From Pseudotabrizicola alkalilacus (GTDB taxonomy: Bacteria; Pseudomonadota; Alphaproteobacteria; Rhodobacterales; Rhodobacteraceae): 64,000 bases of DNA. Below are positions 28,212-37,744 of this stretch, piece by piece (position 1 is the first letter of the stretch; every line of letters begins with the position of its first letter). The notes beneath the pieces are model-generated. The model was not told the DNA's origin and did no database searches. It worked only from the letters and a program-made list of their open reading frames with translations. The stretch is from assembly GCF_003443995.1 (NCBI RefSeq), contig NZ_QWEY01000001.1:186001-250000 (forward strand), in the 5' to 3' direction. A program made the translations under genes and the position numbers.

Positions 28212-29819
28212 GTGAACAATCTCGTTTCCTTGTGGCTGGGCCTGACGCTGGCAAAGCGGATGGTGCTGGTGGCTGCCACTGTCGGGATGTTTCTGGCAGT
28301 GCTGGCTTTGGCGCGGATGGCCCCCACGGGAGGGCAAAGCCTTTTGTACGCGGGGCTGGACGGCCGGACGGCGGGGGATGTGATCACGGCCCTGGATCAG
28401 GCGGGGGTCACCTATGATGTGCGCGGCGATTCGATCTATGTGCCCACAGCGGCGCGCGACGGGCTGCGGATGCAGCTTGCCGGTCAGGGTCTGCCCGCCT
28501 CTGGCGGTGCCGGATACGAATTGCTGGACGGTTTGTCCGGCTTTGGCACCACGTCGCAGATGTTCGACGCGGCCTATTGGCGCGCGAAAGAGGGGGAGCT
28601 TGCCCGCACCATTCTGGCGATGCCGCAGATCCGGGCCGCCCGTGTGCATATCTCGCAGGGCAACAAAAGCGGGTTTCTGCGCGATCAGAGCCTGACGGCC
28701 AGCGTTACGGTGACGACTTCGTCAGGATCGCTTTCGGCGGAGCAGGCCAATGCCCTGCGTCATCTGGTGGCCAGTGCGACCGGCAATCTGAAGCCCGATG
28801 ATGTGTCGGTGATCGATTCGGTCGCGGGTCTGATCGGCGGGCAGACCGACTCTGCCGCTCTGGCCTCGGGCGATGCGCGTGCGCTGGAGATCAAGCGCAA
28901 TGTGGAGCGGTTGCTGGCTGCACGGGTGGGGCCGGGGCGGGCTATTGTTGAGGTGTCGGTTGATATCCTGCGCGAGCGCGAGGCGATTTCGGAGCGGACA
29001 TTTGATCCGCAGGCGCGGGTGGCGATCTCGTCCGACAGTGAGCAGACCAGCGAATCGTCAAAGGACGGGCAAGCCGATGTGACTGTGGCGTCAAACCTGC
29101 CCGATGGCGACGGGGCAGCCGGAGCCTCGGGCGAAAGCCAAAGCACGACCAGCCGAGAGCGTCTGAATTTTGAGGTGTCGCAGACCCAACGTGACGTGCT
29201 GCGCGAACCCGGCGCCATCCGCCGGCTGACGGTCGCGGTTCTGGTCGATGGCGTGCCGGGTACGGCGGCAGACGGCACCCGGACCTGGCAGCCAAGGGCA
29301 GAGGCCGAATTGGCCGACCTGCGCGAGCTGGTCAGTTCCGCCGCCGGTCTGGACGAGGCGCGCGGTGATGTTCTGACGTTGAAATCACTCGAATTTCAGA
29401 CCGTGCCGACCGAAGGCGTTCTGGCGGAGGCGGGCTTTCTGTCTCAACTGGGGCCGGTGGACGTGATGTCGGTCATCCAGATTCTGGTGCTGAGTCTGGT
29501 CAGTCTGGTGTTGGGTCTGTTTGTGCTGCGCCCCCTGCTGACCCAGCGCGGGGGGGCGATGGCAGCGCCGGCAATGGCAGGAGGTGCGTTGGCGCTGCCC
29601 GGCCCGGCGGAGAGCGGTATGCAATCGGTGCTGACTGGGGAAATCTCTGACGGTTTTGATCTTCCCGCGATGCCGATGGTGAATTTTGACGCCAGTGGCA
29701 TGTACAGCGAGCCGTCGAATGACCCAATGGCGCGGCTGCGCCGCCTGATCGACGAACGCCAGAGCGAATCGGTTGAGATCCTGCGCAACTGGATGGAAAA
29801 AGAAGAGGAACGGGGCTGA
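28212..29819 (+). CDS. fliF: Flagellar MS-ring protein FliF
   Basis: 535 residues. Transmembrane helices lie near residues 12-32 and 418-440, flanking the periplasmic ring-building domains (YscJ/FliF type: YAGLDGRTAGDVITALDQAG, GYELLDGLSGFGTTSQMFDAAYWRAKEGELARTI). The C-terminal FliG-binding tail ends DERQSESVEILRNWMEKEEE. It builds the MS ring in the cytoplasmic membrane. An ATG at 28188 is in frame, but GTG 28212 has GGAGG six bases before it and gives the expected short N-terminus, so it is preferred. Its stop overlaps the next start (TGATG). Confidence 0.93.
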   Translation: MNNLVSLWLGLTLAKRMVLVAATVGMFLAVLALARMAPTGGQSLLYAGLDGRTAGDVITALDQAGVTYDVRGDSIYVPTAARDGLRMQLAGQGLPASGGAGYELLDGLSGFGTTSQMFDAAYWRAKEGELARTILAMPQIRAARVHISQGNKSGFLRDQSLTASVTVTTSSGSLSAEQANALRHLVASATGNLKPDDVSVIDSVAGLIGGQTDSAALASGDARALEIKRNVERLLAARVGPGRAIVEVSVDILREREAISERTFDPQARVAISSDSEQTSESSKDGQADVTVASNLPDGDGAAGASGESQSTTSRERLNFEVSQTQRDVLREPGAIRRLTVAVLVDGVPGTAADGTRTWQPRAEAELADLRELVSSAAGLDEARGDVLTLKSLEFQTVPTEGVLAEAGFLSQLGPVDVMSVIQILVLSLVSLVLGLFVLRPLLTQRGGAMAAPAMAGGALALPGPAESGMQSVLTGEISDGFDLPAMPMVNFDASGMYSEPSNDPMARLRRLIDERQSESVEILRNWMEKEEERG

Positions 29820-30418
29820 TGCCGCCGCTGAAGCTTGAGGTGTTTGAGGCGCCGTCGCAGCGCGGCAAGGGCCAGACTATCGTGATGGACAGCGCCGCGA
29901 TCGAGGAGACCCGCCTGCAGGCCTACGAATCCGGGTATGCGGCCGGATGGGAGGATGCGACGGCGGCAACGCGGGATGATCAGGCCCGGATCGGGTCAGA
30001 ACTCGCCAATAATCTGCAGCAAATGGCGTTTACCTTTCAGGAAGCCAGGTCGCATATCCTCAAGTCCGTGCAGCCGGTGCTGACACAGCTTTGTACCCAA
30101 CTGCTGCCTCCGCTCGCGCGGGAAGTGCTGTCGCCTGTGGTGCTGGATACGATCATGCCGCTGATCGACGATCTGGCAGATACGCCGGTGCATGTGGTGC
30201 TGAACCCCGCCGCCCGCCCGGCGGTGGAGCGGTTTTTGTCACAGGCGGCGGGTCTGCCGCTGGTGATTGTCGAAGAGCCGACGCTGGGGGAAGGGCAGGT
30301 CTATCTACGTCTGGGCGAGGTGGAGCATCGTGTCGATCTGGATCTCGCGGTCGCCGAGCTCACAAGAGCGGTGCATGATTTCTTTGAATACTCCGAAAAG
30401 GATGGCGGCAATGGATAA
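29819..30418 (+). CDS. fliH: Flagellar assembly protein FliH-like
   Basis: 199 residues between fliF and fliN, the usual place of fliH in this group. It has an N-terminal disordered part and a central helix with small-residue spacing (AYESGYAAGWEDA, AGYxAG-type as in FliH). A C-terminal domain contains VHVVLNPAARPAVERFL and DLDLAVAELTRAVHDFF. FliH regulates the export ATPase FliI. Sequence conservation in this family is low, so the call rests partly on position. The start overlaps the fliF stop and the end overlaps fliN by 8 bp. Confidence 0.75.
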   Translation: MPPLKLEVFEAPSQRGKGQTIVMDSAAIEETRLQAYESGYAAGWEDATAATRDDQARIGSELANNLQQMAFTFQEARSHILKSVQPVLTQLCTQLLPPLAREVLSPVVLDTIMPLIDDLADTPVHVVLNPAARPAVERFLSQAAGLPLVIVEEPTLGEGQVYLRLGEVEHRVDLDLAVAELTRAVHDFFEYSEKDGGNG

Positions 30419-30680
30419 CCCGACCGATGCGAACCCTTTTGCTCAGGTGCCGATCGAGATCATGATCTCGGTCGGCAAGGCAAGGCCGCTGGTGCGCGAC
30501 CTGCTGAAGCTGGGACAGGATGCGGTGTTGCCGCTGGACCGACGGGTCGAAGATCCGGTGGAATTGTATATCGGTGACCGTCTGATCGCGCGCGGTGAAT
30601 TGCAGGAGCTTGAGGGCGAGCAGGCCGGGCAACTGGCGGTGCGGCTGATCGAAGTCGCCAATCTGCGTGGCGGATTGTAG
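30411..30680 (+). CDS. fliN: Flagellar motor switch protein FliN
   Basis: 89 residues containing essentially only the SpoA (FliN/FliM C-terminal) domain: PIEIMISVGKARPLVRDLLKL, then VLPLDRRVEDPVELYIGDRLIARGEL, the FliN fingerprint. With FliM and FliG it forms the C-ring that sets rotation and helps export. The short form without the long N-terminal extension is usual in Alphaproteobacteria. ATG 30411 overlaps the fliH end by 8 bp; a longer in-frame extension upstream lies inside fliH and is rejected. Confidence 0.9.
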   Translation: MDNPTDANPFAQVPIEIMISVGKARPLVRDLLKLGQDAVLPLDRRVEDPVELYIGDRLIARGELQELEGEQAGQLAVRLIEVANLRGGL

Positions 30681-30686
30681 CGCGCG

Positions 30687-31415
30687 ATGATGGTCTGGCG
30701 GCTTGTTCTGATTTTTCTGATGCTGGGGGCTACAGGCCCGGCTCTGGCGCAGGAGGTCACGCTGAACCTTGGTGATGGCAGCTCGCTTTCGGCGCGCTCG
30801 GTGCAGCTGATCCTGCTGCTGAGCGTGCTTAGTCTCGCCCCCGGTCTGGCGGTGATGGTGACCTGTTTTCCGTTTGTGGTCACGGTGCTGTCAATTCTGC
30901 GTCAAGCCATCGGGTTGCAACAGGCGCCGCCCAACATGCTGATCGTCAGTCTGGCGTTGTTTCTGACCTGGTATGTGATGGACCCGGTGTTCACCGAGGC
31001 CTGGGTCAACGGGCTTGGTCCGCTCAGCCGCGAGGAGCTGGAGCTGGCTCCGGCAATCACGCGCACGCTGGCCCCGTTCCGTGAATTCATGGCGGCGCGG
31101 CTGGACCCGGCGACCTTTGCCCATCTGGCAGAGCTGCGGCCAGATCCGATGCCCCCCGCCTTGCCTGATGCGCCACTGTCGGTGCTGGTGCCCGCCTTTA
31201 TGCTGAGTGAGATCAAGCTGGCATTTCAGATCGGGTTTCTGGTGTTTCTGCCGTTCCTGATCATTGATCTGGTGGTGGCGGCGGTGCTGATGTCGATGGG
31301 CATGATGATGGTGCCGCCCGCCGTTGTATCGCTGCCGTTCAAGCTGGCGTTTTTCGTGGTGGCCGATGGCTGGAGCCTGATCGCGCAGGCTCTGGTACGG
31401 TCCTACTTATCATAA
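30687..31415 (+). CDS. fliP: Flagellar type III export protein FliP
   Basis: 242 residues with a cleavable-type N-terminus (ATGPALAQ) and four later helices. FliP signatures are PFVVTVLSILRQAIGLQQAPPNMLIVSLALFLTW-type segments near residues 60-95, and PAFMLSEIKLAFQIGFLVFLPFLIIDLVVA near 170-200, followed by SMGMMMVPP. FliP forms the export gate with FliQ and FliR. Two ATGs (30687, 30690) are possible and neither has a clear ribosome-binding site, so coupling to fliN is likely. FliQ/FliR/FlhA are not next to it. Confidence 0.93.
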   Translation: MMVWRLVLIFLMLGATGPALAQEVTLNLGDGSSLSARSVQLILLLSVLSLAPGLAVMVTCFPFVVTVLSILRQAIGLQQAPPNMLIVSLALFLTWYVMDPVFTEAWVNGLGPLSREELELAPAITRTLAPFREFMAARLDPATFAHLAELRPDPMPPALPDAPLSVLVPAFMLSEIKLAFQIGFLVFLPFLIIDLVVAAVLMSMGMMMVPPAVVSLPFKLAFFVVADGWSLIAQALVRSYLS

Positions 31416-31426
31416 AAAAAGGGGTG

Positions 31427-31966
31427 TCACTGTGCCGCGAGCGCCGACAGAACCGCCTTGGCGCTGTCGCTGTCCCAGTCTGCGTCACCGATCAGCCGGG
31501 CGACTTCCTGCCCCTCGGGGTTCAGGATCAGCGTCACTGGCAGGGCCATTACACTGGCAGAGCGGGAGAGTTCCGATTTCGGATCGCGCACCACCGGCAG
31601 ATTTGTGATGCCGGCCTCGGCGTAGAATTTCTGAATGCCCGGCACCGCATTGCGCCCGGTGGCGACCGGCACCACGGCGATGTCGGGCAGCGCGGCCTGC
31701 AGCCGGTCGAGCGAGGGCATTTCGTGGCGGCAGGGGGCGCACCAGGTGGCCCAGAAATTCAGCACGACCCATTTGCCATGGTAATCGGTCATCGAGGCCG
31801 GGTTGTCGTCAGCATCCAGAAGGGCGATCTCTGCCAGGTTGACCGGGGCTGAGTGCAGGGCGAGCTTTTTCATGTCGCCAATACGCAGCGCGGCGACATC
31901 GGCCGCCGCCGGATTTGCACCAAGCGCCAAGGCCGTATAAAGGACAGCCAGAGATTTCCGCAGCAT
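31427..31966 (-). CDS. TlpA-like periplasmic thiol-disulfide reductase
   Basis: 179 residues: a signal/anchor sequence ([23 protein letters not shown]) and a thioredoxin-fold domain with the active site WCAPC in [23 protein letters not shown] and the cis-proline segment [15 protein letters not shown]. TlpA/ResA-type proteins reduce cytochrome c apoproteins or copper-site cysteines in the periplasm; the specific client is not evident. ATG 31966 has GGAGGGG about six bases upstream. Divergent from argH, 22 bp apart, an arrangement seen in related genomes. A T-tract follows the stop towards fliP. Confidence 0.87.
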   Translation of the reverse strand: MLRKSLAVLYTALALGANPAAADVAALRIGDMKKLALHSAPVNLAEIALLDADDNPASMTDYHGKWVVLNFWATWCAPCRHEMPSLDRLQAALPDIAVVPVATGRNAVPGIQKFYAEAGITNLPVVRDPKSELSRSASVMALPVTLILNPEGQEVARLIGDADWDSDSAKAVLSALAAQ

Positions 31967-31988
31967 AACCCCTCCGAAAGACGCATCC

Positions 31989-33392
31989 ATGACCGCACCC
32001 TCAGATCCCAAAACCGCCAACCAGATGTGGGGCGGGCGTTTCGCCGAAGGGCCGGACGCGATCATGATGGCGATCAACGCCTCGATCGGGTTCGACCAGC
32101 GGCTTTACGCGCAGGATATCGCCGGGTCGCGCGCCCATGCGGCGATGCTGGCCGCGACGGGTATCCTGACACCTAGCGATGCGGAAGCGATCGGGGAAGG
32201 CCTGCTCACCGTGTTGTCAGAGATTGAAACGGGCGGGTTCCCGTTCCGCACCGATCTGGAAGACATTCACATGAATGTGGAAAACCGGCTGAAAGAGATT
32301 ATCGGTGCGCCAGCGGGGCGGTTGCACACGGCGCGGAGCCGTAATGATCAGGTGGCGGTGGATTTCCGGCTTTGGGTGCGCGATCAATGTGATGCGGCTA
32401 TTGAGGGGCTGACGGCGCTGATGCGCGCCTTTGTCGCACAGGCCGAGGCCGGAGCCGATTGGGTGATGCCGGGCTTCACCCATCTGCAGACCGCGCAACC
32501 TGTGACATGGGGGCATCACATGCTGGCCTATGTCGAGATGTTCGCCCGCGACCGCTCACGGTTCGAGGATGCGCGGCGTCGGATGAACGAATGCCCGTTG
32601 GGCGCGGCGGCGCTGGCGGGCACGGGGTTCCCGATTGACCGGCAGATGACCGCACGCGCGCTGGGGTTTGACCGGCCGACCGCCAACAGCCTCGATTCGG
32701 TCAGCGACCGCGATTTCGCGCTGGAGTTTCTGGCAGCCAGCAGCATTTGTGCGATGCACCTGAGCCGCTTTGCCGAAGAGCTGGTGATCTGGTCCTCGGC
32801 GCAGTTCCGTTTCGTGCGCCTGTCCGACAAATGGACGACGGGCAGCAGCATCATGCCGCAAAAGAAAAACCCTGACGCGGCAGAGCTGCTTCGCGCCAAG
32901 ATCGGGCGGATTCTGGGCGCGACGGTGGCGTTGTTCACGGTGATGAAGGGCCTGCCCTTGACCTATTCCAAGGACATGCAGGAAGACAAGGAACAGGTGT
33001 TTGACGCCGCTGATACGCTGATGCTGGGTCTGGCGGCGATGACCGGAATGGTGGGCGACATGACCGCCAACCGCCCCATGCTGGCGCAGGCGGCGGCAAG
33101 CGGGTTCTCCACCGCGACCGATCTGGCGGACTGGCTGGTGCGCGCGCTCAACCTGCCGTTCCGTGACGCGCATCATGTGACCGGCACGCTGGTGGCGCTG
33201 GCGGAAAGCACAGGCTGCGATCTGCCGGATCTGTCGCTGGCGCAGATGCAGGGCGTGCATGCGGGCATCCGTGCCGATGTGTTCGATGTGCTGGGGGTGG
33301 AAAACTCGGTCCGCTCGCGGCAGTCTTATGGCGGCACCGCGCCGGATCAGGTGCGCGCGCAGGTGGCGCGCTGGAAGGAGATTTTGGCATGA
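31989..33392 (+). CDS. argH: Argininosuccinate lyase
   Basis: 467 residues, fumarase/aspartase superfamily. Typical segments are [10 protein letters not shown] at the start, [46 protein letters not shown] and the family signature [12 protein letters not shown]. It releases arginine and fumarate in the last step of arginine synthesis. The stop overlaps the ATG of a tiny lipoprotein gene (ATGA), and lysA follows about 570 bp further on, the argH-lipoprotein-lysA order known from many Proteobacteria. Confidence 0.95.
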   Translation: MTAPSDPKTANQMWGGRFAEGPDAIMMAINASIGFDQRLYAQDIAGSRAHAAMLAATGILTPSDAEAIGEGLLTVLSEIETGGFPFRTDLEDIHMNVENRLKEIIGAPAGRLHTARSRNDQVAVDFRLWVRDQCDAAIEGLTALMRAFVAQAEAGADWVMPGFTHLQTAQPVTWGHHMLAYVEMFARDRSRFEDARRRMNECPLGAAALAGTGFPIDRQMTARALGFDRPTANSLDSVSDRDFALEFLAASSICAMHLSRFAEELVIWSSAQFRFVRLSDKWTTGSSIMPQKKNPDAAELLRAKIGRILGATVALFTVMKGLPLTYSKDMQEDKEQVFDAADTLMLGLAAMTGMVGDMTANRPMLAQAAASGFSTATDLADWLVRALNLPFRDAHHVTGTLVALAESTGCDLPDLSLAQMQGVHAGIRADVFDVLGVENSVRSRQSYGGTAPDQVRAQVARWKEILA

Positions 33393-33520
33393 CCCGTCTG
33401 GTTTTTGCAGTTGTGGCACTGGGCGCTCTTGCGGCCTGCGGGGCGGATGGTGCGCCGGAACGCCCCACTCCGGGCGTTCCGGTGACGGGGGATGCGCGGG
33501 TCGGGGTTGTGCTGCGCTGA
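33389..33520 (+). CDS. Tiny lipoprotein between argH and lysA (LptM-like by position)
   Basis: 43 residues: a lipoprotein signal [17 protein letters not shown] with lipobox LAAC, cysteine at position 17, then a short proline-rich tail [17 protein letters not shown]. It overlaps the argH stop by four bases and lies upstream of lysA. In other Proteobacteria a similarly small lipoprotein at this locus is LptM, which helps mature the LptDE translocon; the usual CGxKGPL motif is reduced here to CGADGAPE. Assignment is by position and architecture, not by motif identity. Confidence 0.55.
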   Translation: MTRLVFAVVALGALAACGADGAPERPTPGVPVTGDARVGVVLR

Positions 33521-33579
33521 ACGGCTCTGGCCTAGGCGCGATGGCGCGCTAGGTTGCGGCTGATACCAAGGGAGCAGGC

Positions 33580-33888
33580 ATGACACCGCTGCGCATGATC
33601 TATCTGGCACTGGCAATCTGGGGTGCGGTGCATCCGATGTATTGGTTTGTCAGCTACATGCGCGAGACCGGCACCGGGTTGTCGGGGCTGATTGATGCCT
33701 GGTATGTCAATGCCTCGACCACCGGGCTGACCTGGGATCTGACGATTGCGGCGATTGCGCTGACGGTCTGGGTGCTGGCCGAGACGGTGCAGCGCAAGGC
33801 CTGGGTCAACCTGATCGCCATTCCGGCCACCTTTTGCATCGGCGTCAGTTGTGGCTTGCCGCTGTATCTGTTCCTGCGGTCGCGCTGA
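33580..33888 (+). CDS. DUF2834 family membrane protein
   Basis: 102 residues with three transmembrane helices (about 5-25, 50-68, 75-98). The start IYLALAIWGAVHPMYWFVSYM, where the proline-tyrosine region follows the first helix, and the central WDLTIAAIALTVWVLAE match the small DUF2834 membrane family. Function unknown. It is inserted between the small lipoprotein gene and lysA on the same strand. Nothing in the sequence points to a substrate. Confidence 0.7.
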   Translation: MTPLRMIYLALAIWGAVHPMYWFVSYMRETGTGLSGLIDAWYVNASTTGLTWDLTIAAIALTVWVLAETVQRKAWVNLIAIPATFCIGVSCGLPLYLFLRSR

Positions 33889-33962
33889 GCCACGTTCCGT
33901 TTGAATTTGCGCGCGGCAACGGATAGATGCTGGCGCGAAGTTTAGCCGGGGTTGTGGGGCAC

Positions 33963-35228
33963 ATGGACCATTTTCTGTATCAAAACGGGCTGCTCCATGC
34001 CGAGGATGTCGCGATTGCCGATATTGCGGCCACGGTCGGCACACCGTTTTACTGCTATTCGGCGGCCACGCTGACCCGGCATTATCACCTGTTCACCGAA
34101 GCGCTGTCGCCGCTGCCGCATCTGGTGTGCTTTGCGATCAAGTCGCTGTCGAATGTCGCGGTGCTCAAGCTCTTGGGCGATCTGGGCGCGGGCATGGATG
34201 TGGTGTCGGGCGGCGAATACCGCCGCGCCCGTGCGGCGGGCGTGCCGGGAGAGCGGATCGTGTTTTCCGGTGTCGGCAAAACGCGCGAGGAAATGCGGCT
34301 GGCGCTGACCGGGGGCATCCGGCAGTTCAACGTGGAATCGGAACCCGAAATGCGGGCGCTGTCCGAAGTGGCGATGTCTTTGGGCGTGGTGGCCCCGATC
34401 ACCATCCGGGTGAACCCCGATGTGGATGCCAAGACCCATGAGAAGATCGCTACCGGCAAGAGCGAGAACAAATTCGGCATCCCGATTGCCCGCGCGTCAG
34501 AGGTCTATGCCGAGGCGGCGGCGCTGCCCGGTCTGCGGGTCATTGGCATCGACGTGCATATCGGCAGCCAGCTGACTGAGCTGGAGCCGTTTGAGCAGGC
34601 GTATCTCAAGGTTGCCGACCTGACCCGCCGTCTGCGCAGTGAGGGGCATAGCATTGAGCGGCTGGATCTGGGCGGCGGTCTGGGCATTCCCTATGCCCGT
34701 TCGAACGAGGCGCCGCCGTTGCCGACCGATTACGGCGCGCTGATCAAGCGCACGGTGGGCGATCTGGGCTGCGAGATCGAGATTGAACCGGGGCGGCTGA
34801 TTTCGGGCAATGCGGGTATTCTGGTGTCGTCGGTGATATACGTAAAGAACGGCGAGGGCCGGGATTTTCTGATTCTGGATGCGGCGATGAACGATCTGGT
34901 GCGCCCGTCGATGTATGGCGCACATCATGACATCGTGCCGGTCATCGAGCCAGCGCCGGGCCACGAGCCGCGGCCCTATGACGTGGTCGGCCCGGTGTGC
35001 GAGACGGGGGATACCTTTGCCAAGCAGCGCGCATTGGCCACGCTGGCCGAGGGCGATCTGGTGGCGTTTCGCAGCGCGGGGGCTTACGGCGCGGTGATGG
35101 CGTCGGAATACAACACACGACCGCTGATCCCCGAGGTTCTGGTCAAGGGGGATCACTTCGCTGTCATAAGGGCGCGTCCGACCTTTGACGAAATCCTTTC
35201 GCGCGATACCATCCCCACATGGCTGTGA
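33963..35228 (+). CDS. lysA: Diaminopimelate decarboxylase
   Basis: 421 residues, fold-type III PLP enzyme. The PLP lysine is in FAIKSLSNVAVL, glycine-rich phosphate binding in LDLGGGLGIPY, and the second active-site cysteine in VGPVCETGDTFA. EFSENKFG-type and HIGSQLTELEPFEQA segments are also typical. It decarboxylates meso-diaminopimelate to L-lysine. ATG 33963 is chosen; an in-frame codon 36 bases upstream lacks a ribosome-binding site. Its end overlaps a possible early start of the TIGR02302 gene. Confidence 0.95.
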   Translation: MDHFLYQNGLLHAEDVAIADIAATVGTPFYCYSAATLTRHYHLFTEALSPLPHLVCFAIKSLSNVAVLKLLGDLGAGMDVVSGGEYRRARAAGVPGERIVFSGVGKTREEMRLALTGGIRQFNVESEPEMRALSEVAMSLGVVAPITIRVNPDVDAKTHEKIATGKSENKFGIPIARASEVYAEAAALPGLRVIGIDVHIGSQLTELEPFEQAYLKVADLTRRLRSEGHSIERLDLGGGLGIPYARSNEAPPLPTDYGALIKRTVGDLGCEIEIEPGRLISGNAGILVSSVIYVKNGEGRDFLILDAAMNDLVRPSMYGAHHDIVPVIEPAPGHEPRPYDVVGPVCETGDTFAKQRALATLAEGDLVAFRSAGAYGAVMASEYNTRPLIPEVLVKGDHFAVIRARPTFDEILSRDTIPTWL

Positions 35229-35257
35229 CACCCCGTTCAGCCCGTGGAAAGGCTGGC

Positions 35258-37744
35258 ATGGCGGTTTCCGACCCTGATGACATTCTGAACCGCATCGCTT
35301 TGCCGCTGCGTCTGACCCATATGGGCCTTTGGGCCGAGCGGCTGACGCGGGCGTTCTGGCCGCTGTGGACATTGGTGCTGGCGGTGCTGGCGGCCTTGGC
35401 CTTTGGGGTGCAGGACCATGTTTCCATTGAATATGTCTGGGGGGCTGCGGCGCTGGTCGCGGTCGGGGGGCTGGTTGCCCTCGGCCTTGGCCTGCGCGCG
35501 TTTCACGTTCCGGGGCGGGCCGAGGCGCTGGTGCGGCTTGATTCGCGGCTGCCTGGCAATCCGATTGCCGCGCTGACCGATGTGCAGGCCATTGGTGTGG
35601 GTGATCCAGCCTCTCTGGCGGTCTGGCGCGCGCATCAGGCGCGGATGGCGGCACGTGCGGCGCAGGCGCGGGCGGTGGAACCCGATCTGCGGCTGTCGTC
35701 GCGCGACCCGTTTGCGCTGCGCTATGTGGCGCTGACCGCCTTTGTCATGGCGCTGATGTTCGGCTCTTTGTGGCGGGTGACCTCGGTGGCGGCGCTTGCG
35801 CCGGGGGCCGCAGGCTCGCTGGCGGCGGGGCCAACGTGGGAGGGTTGGGCGCAGCCGCCGGTCTATACCGGCAAGCCGACGCTCTATCTGAATGATGTCA
35901 CCGCCGAGACGCTGGAGGTGCCGGTGGGTACCAGGCTGCAGTTCCGCCTGTATGGCGAGGTGGGCGCGCTGTCCCTGACCGAGACCGTGTCGGGCGCGGC
36001 CGAAGCGCCGGCGGATGGCGTGCAGAGTGTCGCGCGCGATTTTGTGCTGAACAGCTCGGGCACCGTGACCATTGACGGGCCGGGCGGTCGCGCCTGGGCG
36101 TTTACCGCCACGCCGGACCGGGCGCCGACCATTACGGCGGAGGGCGAGATCGGGCGTGAGGCGGACGGCCGCTTCAAGCAGGGCTTTGCCACCAGCGACG
36201 ATTATGGCGTGGTGCAGGGGCAGGTCAGCATCGCGCTGGATCTGCCCGGCATTGACCGCCGCTTCGGTCTGGAGGCAGAGCCAGAGGCGCGCGATCCGGT
36301 GGTGCTGGATCTGCCGATGCCGGTGACGGGGGATCGGGCTGCGTTTTCGGAAACCCTGATCGACGATCTGTCGCAGCACCCCTTTGCCAATCTGCCGGTG
36401 GTCATGACCTTTTCGGCCACCGATGCCGCTGGCCAGTCGGGCGAGGCTGCTCCGCTGAACGTGACCCTGCCCGGCAAGCGGTTCTTTGACCCGCTGGCGG
36501 CGGCGCTGATCGAAATGCGCCGCGATCTGTTGTGGACACGCGACAATGCGGCGCGGTCGGCACAGGTGCTCAAGGCGGTGACGTACCAGCCCGAGGAATT
36601 CATCCGCAACCAGCGCGCCTATCTGCGGCTGCGGGTGGTGATGCGGCAGCTGGATGCGGAAAAGACGGCGCTGACGCCGGAGATCCGCGACGAGATCGCC
36701 GAAGAGCTGTGGCAGATCGCGCTTTTGGTCGAAGAGGGCGACTTGGCGAGCGCGATGGAACGCCTGCGCCGCGCGCAGGACCGTCTGGACGAGGCGATCC
36801 GCAACGGGGCCAGCCCGGAAGAGATTGACCAGCTGATGCAGGAAATGCGTCAAGCGCTTGCCGATTACATGCAGCAACTGGCCGAAGAGTCGCAGCGCAA
36901 CCCCGACAGCCAGCTTTCGCAGAACATGGAAGGCATGGAAATGTCGGGTGACCAGCTGCAGGAAATGCTGGATGAGCTGCAAAAGCTGATGGAAGAGGGC
37001 CGGATGGCCGAGGCGCAGGAACTGATGGAGATGCTGCGCCAGCTGATGGAAAACATGCAGGTCACCCAAGGCGAGGGCCAAGGGCAGGGCCAGGGTCAGG
37101 GCAATCAGGCGATGCGCGATCTGGGCGAGACGTTGCGCGATCAGCAGGGGCTGTCGGATGACGCTTTCCGCGACTTGCAGGATGGCCAGCCGGGCGGCCA
37201 GCAGCCGGGGCAAGAGGGCGAAGGCGAAGGGCAGGGCGGCGAGGGTCTGGCCCAGCGTCAGCAGGAATTGCGCGACCGGCTGGGCCAGCTTGGCCGGGGC
37301 CAGCTGCCCGGTGAGGGCAGCGAGCGCGGCGAAGCGGGACGCCAGCAGATGGACCGCGCCGGTCGCGCCATGCGTGAGGCCGAAGAGGCGCTGCGCGGCG
37401 GCGATCTGCCCGGCGCACTGGACCGGCAGGCCGAAGCGATGGAAGCGCTGCGCGAAGGCATGCGCAACTTTGGCGAGGCCTTGGCCGAAGAACAGCGCGA
37501 GCAGCAGAATGGTGCCGATCAGGGTGAAGCCTTTGGCCGCGCCGACCCCAACAGCCAGCGTGACCCATTGGGGCGTGAACCGGGCGATTCCGCCCGTATC
37601 GGATCGGACCGCAACATGCTGCAGGGCGAGGATGTGTATCGCCGCGCGCAAGACCTGCTGGACGAAATCCGCCGCCGCACCGGCGATCAGCAGCGGCCAG
37701 AGGCGGAGCGCGATTATCTGCGCCGCCTGCTGGATATGTTCTAG
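35258..37744 (+). CDS. TIGR02302-type large membrane protein (DUF4175-like)
   Basis: About 828 residues. Two hydrophobic helices near residues 35-75 and one near 165-185 anchor the N-terminus. A beta-rich middle (PVYTGKPTLYLNDV, VTIDGPGGRAW, TSDDYGVVQGQVSI) follows. From about residue 450 there is a long helical, glutamine/glutamate/methionine-rich coiled coil with low-complexity GEGQGQGQGQG runs, ending in DYLRRLLDMF. This is the layout of the alphaproteobacterial TIGR02302 proteins next to lysA; their function is unknown. ATG 35258 has GGAAAGG seven bases before it and is preferred over 35219, which overlaps lysA. Confidence 0.8.
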   Translation: MAVSDPDDILNRIALPLRLTHMGLWAERLTRAFWPLWTLVLAVLAALAFGVQDHVSIEYVWGAAALVAVGGLVALGLGLRAFHVPGRAEALVRLDSRLPGNPIAALTDVQAIGVGDPASLAVWRAHQARMAARAAQARAVEPDLRLSSRDPFALRYVALTAFVMALMFGSLWRVTSVAALAPGAAGSLAAGPTWEGWAQPPVYTGKPTLYLNDVTAETLEVPVGTRLQFRLYGEVGALSLTETVSGAAEAPADGVQSVARDFVLNSSGTVTIDGPGGRAWAFTATPDRAPTITAEGEIGREADGRFKQGFATSDDYGVVQGQVSIALDLPGIDRRFGLEAEPEARDPVVLDLPMPVTGDRAAFSETLIDDLSQHPFANLPVVMTFSATDAAGQSGEAAPLNVTLPGKRFFDPLAAALIEMRRDLLWTRDNAARSAQVLKAVTYQPEEFIRNQRAYLRLRVVMRQLDAEKTALTPEIRDEIAEELWQIALLVEEGDLASAMERLRRAQDRLDEAIRNGASPEEIDQLMQEMRQALADYMQQLAEESQRNPDSQLSQNMEGMEMSGDQLQEMLDELQKLMEEGRMAEAQELMEMLRQLMENMQVTQGEGQGQGQGQGNQAMRDLGETLRDQQGLSDDAFRDLQDGQPGGQQPGQEGEGEGQGGEGLAQRQQELRDRLGQLGRGQLPGEGSERGEAGRQQMDRAGRAMREAEEALRGGDLPGALDRQAEAMEALREGMRNFGEALAEEQREQQNGADQGEAFGRADPNSQRDPLGREPGDSARIGSDRNMLQGEDVYRRAQDLLDEIRRRTGDQQRPEAERDYLRRLLDMF

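Noticed and set aside
35237-37651. An 804-codon open frame on the minus strand
   Set aside because: Antisense shadow of the TIGR02302 gene; the peptide is arginine/histidine/glutamine-rich without any domain, as expected for the complementary frame of G+C-rich coding DNA.
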